From Piper betle (Eukaryota; Streptophyta; Magnoliopsida; Piperales; Piperaceae): a DNA stretch of 64,000 nucleotides. The position numbers and the translations under genes are program-made. The number at the start of each line of letters is the position of its first letter. The stretch's first letter is position 1. The notes under the pieces are model-generated. The model did no database searches. It was not told where the DNA came from and saw only the letters and a list, made by a program, of their open reading frames with translations. The DNA is taken from contig JAURVB010012681.1 in assembly GCA_033002965.1 (NCBI GenBank), positions 1 to 64,000 of the forward strand, in the 5' to 3' direction. This document shows, one piece after another, positions 58,102-64,000 of the stretch.

Positions 58102-60565
58102 TGTAACACCCCAATCTGGTTTACTCTCAACCCGGACCGGAACCGTTACAAAGGATCGAACTACTCGTAAACCGATTAATTTTGCTGACCTAAAACCTAA
58201 ACGGCTACGTCATAACCCTTTCGACGTCTCAAGATGGAGCACGCTGCTAATGCACAACAATGTATGAATGAGATGCAAAACCCTAGCAGGATACTTCGTG
58301 AATGTTATGATGATAGCCACACACAAAAATAATTTAAATAGCAACATAATTCCCGAAAATCCTGGAATAAGACGGATAGAGTCTCCCCTAAAAGTGCAAT
58401 AAGGGGATAACCTGTTAAAAACACGGCACATTATAGGGTATATATATAAAACCATAATGCACACCACAATAGGATTTAAGCAATAACACATCTTGTAAAT
58501 TGGGTCTAGCCCACCTACAATTCATACTTAGCTCATTTGGTTCCTTTTTCATTTCAGCATCGCACATCATTAAAGCTTTTCTCAAAACATTTCCAAAACA
58601 AGGTATACGAGCCTCACAAACATATGTATATATATATACACAACCATATCCAACCACAATCATCATACAATCACATCACATCTTACACAAAAGTCGATGA
58701 GGCGCTAGGTATGTGTGTGCAATGCAAGCGCTAATCCTTCGTCAAGGCCGGCATACACCATTCATCATCCTCACCTAAATATAATAGAAAAACGTCAGCA
58801 ACGGGTGTCACTGGTCTGGAAATAACTAATATCAAACTAGAACATGAGAGCAAACTCTCATGGAAAGCAAACAATCATATATCTTCCTCAAGAACTCTCA
58901 TAAGGGCAACTAAAGAGGAGCCATTGAGCAGCTGACTCAACAGCATCCTGATCTATCTGTACTGTGCCGCTCTCGGCACTTCTTTTCTAGTACTTCGAGT
59001 AAAACTTTTATCCTAAGCCCTCTCCAAACCTCCATATTACTCCTGGCCTTGAGCACGTAGGCCGAGTACTCTCAGGCATGTGCCTTTAGTACCCTTTGAA
59101 CCACAAGTCTGGACATGCGCTGTACTTAACAGTACCCGTAAACCTCTATATTCTCTGGGTGTGAGAAGCTCAAACACAGAGTTGTCAGGATCCCTCGGGA
59201 ATAGAACAGGCCACGCACTAATCCAGAGCCCGCTTTAACTGGCACGACATCCGCTCATGGTACGTGAGTCGATTCATCTTCTCTTGTCTCACAGAAAACT
59301 CGATTAAACTATTTATAGGGCTGGGTTTTCGAAAACAAGCTCGAGGGATCTCATCCTCGAGGGTTATTAATTCCAAAAATAATTGACCAGATGACCCGTG
59401 TTTGTTGGGGTCCGATAAATCATCCACCTGACACGTCCTACGATCAATAAATCAAATCACCGATAGAGTAGAGTGATAAAACCTCAGAAGCGTGTCTTAT
59501 TAAACATGACAATCATCTCAACAATCACACTAAATCTCTAATTGTCAAGCAAGTTAATAATTTTATGATTTCATTCGTTACTTATTACCTAGCACTTTTA
59601 ATTACAATTTCAAAACATACATATTCTAATTTGGTGACAATGGTTTAATCAATTTAATCCATTTAACTTAATACTAGCATGCACAACCTAAATCGTGCAA
59701 ATTCATAAATTAACTAGCTAACACACATTTAATTAACTATTCAGTGGTTTGGTAACAATTTCATTAGTGAGCATTTACATCACACAACACAATCTACGCT
59801 AAGCATAACCTGTTTATCATAATTTACGATTAATTAAACTAAAATCATGAAGGTAATAAAATTAATTCAAATATGCTACTATGACCACAACATGCATATA
59901 ATAATACTAAAAAAGAAGGAAAAACCACCTCGCGATCGGCGCCAAAATTGGTGCCGACAGATGAAGGCGGTTAAGTTGAGCCAGTGGTTTTTCGACGACT
60001 GTGCCGGTGGTTTTCCAATAGCTCCCGTGGTTTTCCAGCGACTGCTCCGGTGGAGCAATCGGAGGTAAGGGTTAGCACCGTCTCGGCGAGCTTGACCCAA
60101 TGGTGGTGACGACAAGGGCAACCGCTATGGCGATGGCCACCGACGGCGCTGTCAAGTTCAGTCGGGGCAGTCGGTCACTCCGATCAGACACACGGCCGGC
60201 CTCGACGGTGACTCTAGGTAAGGGGGAAATGTAGGGGAAGTCAAGAGGAGAGCTTCGACGTCACAACGACGTCGGTCTGGCGCAGACGGTGGTAGAATCG
60301 CATTGGGAACGACCGTGAAATTGAGGGTGCTTATGCGTATCTGACACTATCATCAACTGAATACTCTCATATCTACTGATAACTCAGTCTGCTGATGCAT
60401 ATCTGACACTATCATCGATACTTGGGTATACATGAACCCTCATTGCGCGTGCACACGGTCGGCCTCGGCCGCGCACACGTGTTCTGAAAGCTAAACTGAC
60501 TCGAACCACGGTCAAACCGACCGGCTAACGACTATAAAACCCTGACTTGAGTCGCAGGTTTTACA
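58102..60565 (-). repeat. Tekay-like 5' LTR (2464 bp)
   Basis: On the minus strand it starts TGTAAAACCTGCGACTC and ends GGGGTGTTACA. It aligns with the solo LTR at 13,704-16,560 (for example GAGGATGAGATCCCTCGAG with its counterpart near 59,345). Compared with that LTR it has lost about 390 bp near 60,330. Its right flank is the TRIM at 60,566. Confidence 0.9.
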
Positions 60566-60975
60566 TCATGTTTATAAGTGGGAATGGACTATAGATCTTT
60601 AATTTGGGTTAACCATTTTAAAGAAATAACTTAGGCCCATTACGTTGCACTTTGGGCCGGGTCGTTACAGGTGGTATTAGAGCAACCTGGTTTTGTGTTA
60701 GATGGTAGGCTAGACTACAGACATTGGCTAAGGCTGCTAGTCATGGGCCAGAGAAGGACGTGTGCTGGGGCTAGTAATGGAGGCTACGTGTAGGAATTTC
60801 GGGGACAAAATTTCCTAAGGTGGGTGGATTGTGAGATCCCTCTCCCACATCTAATACCTACTAAGAGAAGATCTTGTTTATAAGTTGGAATAGACTATAG
60901 ATCTTTAACTTGAGTTAACCATTTTAAATAAATGACTTAGGCCCATTATGTTGCACTTTGGGCCGGGTCGTTACA
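60566..60975 (+). mobile_element. TRIM 2 (5' LTR truncated)
   Basis: The right LTR 60,830-60,975 (146 bp) runs TGTGAGATCCCTCTCCCACA to GGGCCGGGTCGTTACA. The left LTR keeps only its last 104 bp (60,566-60,669). Primer-binding site TGGTATTAGAGC is at 60,672-60,683. AATTTCGGGGACAAAATTT and CTAAGGTGGGTGGAT precede the right LTR. The internal part is only about 160 bp. The missing left end was probably displaced when the Tekay-like element inserted into it. Confidence 0.85.
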
Positions 60976-61405
60976 AAGATTAAGAATATTTTCATTTAAC
61001 AAGAGAGTCAGCTCTCCTGTGTCCATTTGTTATTAATTATTTCTGGACTAGTAACTCTTGTTATTGACGTTTTTTATTATCTATGTAGGTGCGAATCTCA
61101 AGGACTGAGTGTTGTTGGGACTGCAGAGGAACAATGATGTATAATGTACACATGTACCTGTAGAATGAATTTGATGATGTTAAATGTTGAATTGTTTTGA
61201 ATGATGTAACTTAAATGTCATTTCTCTGAATTGACAAAATATTTTGCATGTAAATGAAAATTGTGAATAAAAATGAACAGGTTAAACAATGGAGTCTAGA
61301 CTCGGCTTAGAAGATCAGCACGTGATGATAATTGAAATGTAGGGAGAGAATGTTGTGTTTTTGCTGTGTTTTCTATTTTTAATATTATATCTATGGGTAA
61401 AGTTT

Positions 61406-61440
<35 letters not shown>

Positions 61441-62391
61441 TTTGTAGCGGGGTGGTGGCGAGGTGGGATGGTGGTGGTGGTGGTGGTGGTGGTGGGGGGG
61501 GGGGGGATCTGTGCGGACAGGGAGGGGGGCGAGGGGGAGCGGAGTGGAGGGGGAGGAGGAGGGGACAACGGGTGGGGGGGGGGCGATGGTTGGCGTCGGC
61601 AAAGGCGGGGGTGCAGGGGAGGAGGGGGCGACGGGGGGGGGGCAGGCGGAGGGTGAGTGGGAAGCTTGGGGGGAGCGGGCGATGGGCGGAGGGGGACGGG
61701 ACAAGGGGGGGTGCGGGGCGAGTAGAGGGGGTGGGGGGAGGGGACGACAGGTAGGGGAGGGTGACGGTTGGTGTCGGCAAGGGATGGAGCGGGGTGGAGG
61801 GGTAGGGGGAGGGGACGACCAGAGGGATGCAGGGAGGCGAAGGAGAGGGGGGGGGTGTGGAGGTCTATGGTCTGCGTCGGCGAGGGGTGGAGCTGAGCCG
61901 AGGGGGAGGGGACGACCGGGGTGTGGGGGGGGGGGGGCGAGGTGGAGAATTTTTTTTTTATCAAATCTGGGCCGTCTGATCACAAGGATGATCCAGATTA
62001 GAGTTTGGGGTAAGAAAATTTTCTTGCCCCTGGTATAGGAAAGTGGTTAATATATATATATTTGTTCTACTTGTTGTGTATTTGTTCTGCTTGTTGTTAG
62101 TAAGGTGGTCCTTATTAAACTTTTAGGGGAGACTCTATCCATTTTGTTTTAAAAATAATTAGTTTTTTAAGTTGTTTACTTATTTGGTTTATTTTATACT
62201 TGACTGCATATCATAACATTCATTTAGAATAACGTTCAAACCTAAGTATTTCATTTATGAATTAGATGCTTGCATCACCTTCTTGAGACACTGAAGATAA
62301 ATTTGGGATAGGCTTAACTGAATTAAGTAGATTGGCGAATAAATAGTAATATTTCCGGGTTTTCGTAGGTGAACTGAAGCAGGGTGTTACA
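60976..62391 (+). mobile_element. Split solo LTR (Tekay-like family), right part, with G-rich insert
   Basis: Aligns with 15,915-16,560 of the intact solo LTR (TTTTCATT, GAGAGT.AGCTCTCCTGTG, ATCTATGTAGGTG, GGGACTGCAGAGGA) and ends AGGGTGTTACA at 62,391. It is interrupted by the G-rich block 61,441-62,055. Together with 47,525-48,034 it forms one LTR whose outer flanks are the TSD pair CTCCT/CTTCT. Confidence 0.85.
61405..62060. mobile_element. G-rich block bounded by (TA)n, related to the GC-rich element at 34.6 kb
   Basis: (TA)n at 61,410-61,438 and TAATATATATATA at about 62,048-62,060 border roughly 500 bp of almost pure purine/G-rich plus strand (runs of 4 to 11 G). The right end TTTTTTTTTATCAAATCTGG, then GCCGTCTGATCACAAGGATG, and AGAGTTTGGGGTAAGAAA resembles the right end of 34,640-35,540. 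No fold-back partner arm is present. The long Gly- and Pro-rich open frames are composition artefacts. Confidence 0.65.
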
Positions 62392-62700
62392 CTTCTACCG
62401 TGCCCGAACCAAAGATACTTTGTTATACTCTCATGGTACATTCATGACGCTCCAACTACTGTTGTCCTACGCTTTCAAATATGATCCAATACTCTTGTAA
62501 AGTTGCTCTTTTGCTCCTCCATGCCTTGTACATGCTCGTGGCAGCTCAGCCACGGTCTCCATGACACCTTATCGATAGGGTGTGTTTCTATTCAATGAAC
62601 ATTCATCGTAGCTCGTGGGTGAACTATACTTTGGTAGCTAGGTCAAGTGTGGCAGTGACATCTAAAAGTGAGTCCGGCCAATACCACCAATAATACTCAA
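62392..62700 (-). repeat. Repeat X, copy 2, second part
   Basis: The reverse complement matches 46,240-46,570 (AAGATGTCA, CCACACTTG, GAGCTGCCA, GTATTGGATYATA, GCGTCATGAATGTACCATGA, GGGTATAACAA). It continues the copy that stops at 47,524, so the intervening 14.9 kb is one insertion. Confidence 0.85.
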
Positions 62701-63018
62701 GACCACCGTTGAGTGCCTCAGAAATGGCTTACGTTTCTCTAAAATTAAACTCATCTCCTGTCTTATCAGATTTATAAATCCTATAACCTCTGAATAATAA
62801 ATAATGGGTCAAAATATACGCGAATAGGAATATATATCATACCAGCACCCTTCTGAGGAAGTAAGCTCTAATAATTGTTCAATCATTGACATGTAAAATA
62901 GGTTATTTTGAAAACATAACACAACATATGTTGCTTTGTTATTAAAAATGAAAAGATAAAAATATATATAAAGCATGGTTTCCCAGATTTTTTAGCGGAA
63001 CCAGGGACACTGTCGGCA
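62701..63018. other. AT-rich DNA upstream of the HPR2 pseudogene
   Basis: No gene seen. Part of it may still be repeat X. The last 60 bp would be the leader of the pseudogene. Confidence 0.45.
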
Positions 63019-63886
63019 ATGGCGACGAAGAGCTTCGGAGTTGTGATGGTGTGCCCGGCCATGGCTTACCTCTGGAGGAGGAGCTCGACAAGCGCTTCAC
63101 CCTCTTCCGAGTATGGCCACCCCCGACCACGCCGCCTTCCTCGCTGCCCACTCCCCTCCGTCCGCGCCCGTCGCCGCCACCATCGACCTCCTCCCCAACC
63201 TCGAGATTGTCTCCTCCTTCACCGTCGGCCTCGGCAAGGTCGAACTCTCCTCACCGACAACGTCGCCGACCTCGCCATCGGGCTCGCTCTCGCCGCCATG
63301 CGCAGGATTTGCGCCGACGATCGGTATTTGAATCTGTTTATCTGTTTGCTGGACTTTGGATTACACAAGTCATACAGCAAAGGGGTATTTCTTTTCCCAA
63401 TTTACTGACTGCTATATTATCGCTGTTTTGCTTTATTAATTTAAGTGCTCTGTCAGCTACCACTCGAGAAATGAGAAACCTGATTCGGAATATAAATATT
63501 TCTCAAGCATTGTCGATTTGGCAACCAATGTAGATGTTCTGGTAGTTTCAAGCCCGCTTACCGATGAAACCGGTCTTATTGCTAACCGATAAGTGACTGA
63601 GGCACTTGGTCCCAAGGGCGTGCTGGTGAACATTGGCAGGGGCCCTATAGTGAATGAGCCTGAGCTTGCATCTGCTCTGGTCGAAGGCCGGCTAGGCGCG
63701 GCAGGTCTCGATGTATTTGAAAATGAACCTCATGTTCCGGAAGAGCTTTTTGAACTGGAGAATGTGGTGCTTCTGCCTCATGTGGGAAGTGATACATGGG
63801 AGACTAGCAAGGAAATGGCTGATCGGGTAATTGCCAACCTAGAAGCTCACTTTCTGAAGAAACCACTGTTAACACCTGTTGTCTGA
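63019..63886 (+). pseudogene. Hydroxypyruvate reductase (HPR2-like) pseudogene
   Basis: A second copy of the gene at 41,089-43,853, in opposite orientation. Exon 1 pieces lie in three frames: MATKSFGVVMVCPAMAYL, then [14 protein letters not shown], then [19 protein letters not shown] and [20 protein letters not shown]. The end of exon 1 (YVRAGLWK...) is replaced by unrelated DNA (about 63,330-63,450). Exon 2 lacks its start, including the GLGRIG cofactor loop. It then runs through VDVLVVSSPLTDET, a TAA stop (63,590-63,592, expected Glu codon), [60 protein letters not shown], to TGA at 63,886. Clearly non-functional. Confidence 0.93.
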
Positions 63887-64000
63887 CTTCCATTAATCAA
63901 ATGGAACTCTTTTTGCCCCAAAAATGCCGCAACCATCTCTACTCTCATTTGATGATTCCCTGAAAGGATGGAATTCACAGACAGGGAAGGGGATGGAGTT
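63887..64000. other. 3' flank of the HPR2 pseudogene
   Basis: No feature recognised in the last 114 bp. Confidence 0.5.

Larger units (their letters stand above)
53036..60565 (-). mobile_element. Ty3/Gypsy chromovirus (Tekay/Del-like), decayed
   Basis: Read on the minus strand: 5' LTR (60,565-58,102), primer-binding site (58,097-58,086), gag, protease end, reverse transcriptase, RNase H, integrase, chromodomain, polypurine tract (53,919-53,907) and a truncated 3' LTR (53,906-53,036). RT before integrase makes it Gypsy; the chromodomain after integrase makes it a chromovirus. Several stops and frameshifts show it is inactive. Confidence 0.9.

Noticed and set aside
61296..62038. Pro-rich (minus) and Gly-rich (plus) open frames of about 190-222 codons
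   Set aside because: Composition artefact of a G-rich block with adjoining (TA)n. No domain can be seen.
1..64000. Endogenous pararetrovirus or other viral genome
   Set aside because: All reverse transcriptases seen belong to Copia, Gypsy or LINE types. No coat or movement-protein-like sequence was found.
1..64000. A novel multi-gene defence or biosynthetic system
   Set aside because: Only two host genes are intact or nearly so, and they are ordinary household genes. The rest is transposon or repeat DNA. The stem-loop cassette family is the only truly unexplained pattern.

Overview
The window looks like nuclear DNA of a flowering plant. Three plant gene families are present: a pentatricopeptide-repeat (PPR) gene, an LC8-type dynein light chain and a hydroxypyruvate reductase. 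Introns are GT-AG, and the AT-rich intergenic DNA is packed with plant transposons (Copia, a Tekay-like chromodomain Gypsy element, TRIM, hAT-type MITEs, a LINE). I cannot name the species. No prokaryotic operon, CRISPR array or viral genome is visible.

Layout. 1-4.4 kb: the 3' end of a Copia retrotransposon inserted in a PPR gene that is now a pseudogene. 4.4-26 kb: gene-poor DNA holding two copies (A about 6.1-13.2 kb, B about 17.0-25.3 kb) of a diverged segmental duplication. Copy A gained a 2.6 kb organelle-like block and a hAT-type MITE. Copy B gained a Gypsy-LTR-like stretch and a LINE fragment. A perfect-TSD solo LTR lies between them. 26.3-31.7 kb: a decayed Copia element on the minus strand. 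31.9-32.9 kb: a complete TRIM whose 5' LTR carries a nested hAT-type MITE. 34.6-37.8 kb: two GC-rich fold-back elements next to (TA)n tracts.

Only two host genes look intact or nearly so. The dynein light chain (39,082-39,479, plus) is a complete two-exon gene. The hydroxypyruvate reductase gene (41,089-43,853, minus) is complete except for two single-base deficits in short homopolymers. A second, clearly broken hydroxypyruvate reductase copy lies in opposite orientation at 63,019-63,886.

Between the two reductase copies is a nested transposon stack. Two copies of a non-coding LTR-type repeat (here 'X') lie tail to tail (about 44.9-46.95 kb and 47.15-62.7 kb). The second X copy is split by a solo LTR (47,525-62,391). 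That LTR is itself split by older Gypsy LTR DNA, a Tekay-like Gypsy element (minus), a second TRIM and a G-rich insert. The order of events can be read from target-site duplications and from the unbroken paralogues in the window.

The least familiar feature is a short cassette (TATA-like box plus an 80 bp stem-loop, reading on the minus strand) that recurs at about eight places between 7 and 36 kb. I cannot assign it to a known family.
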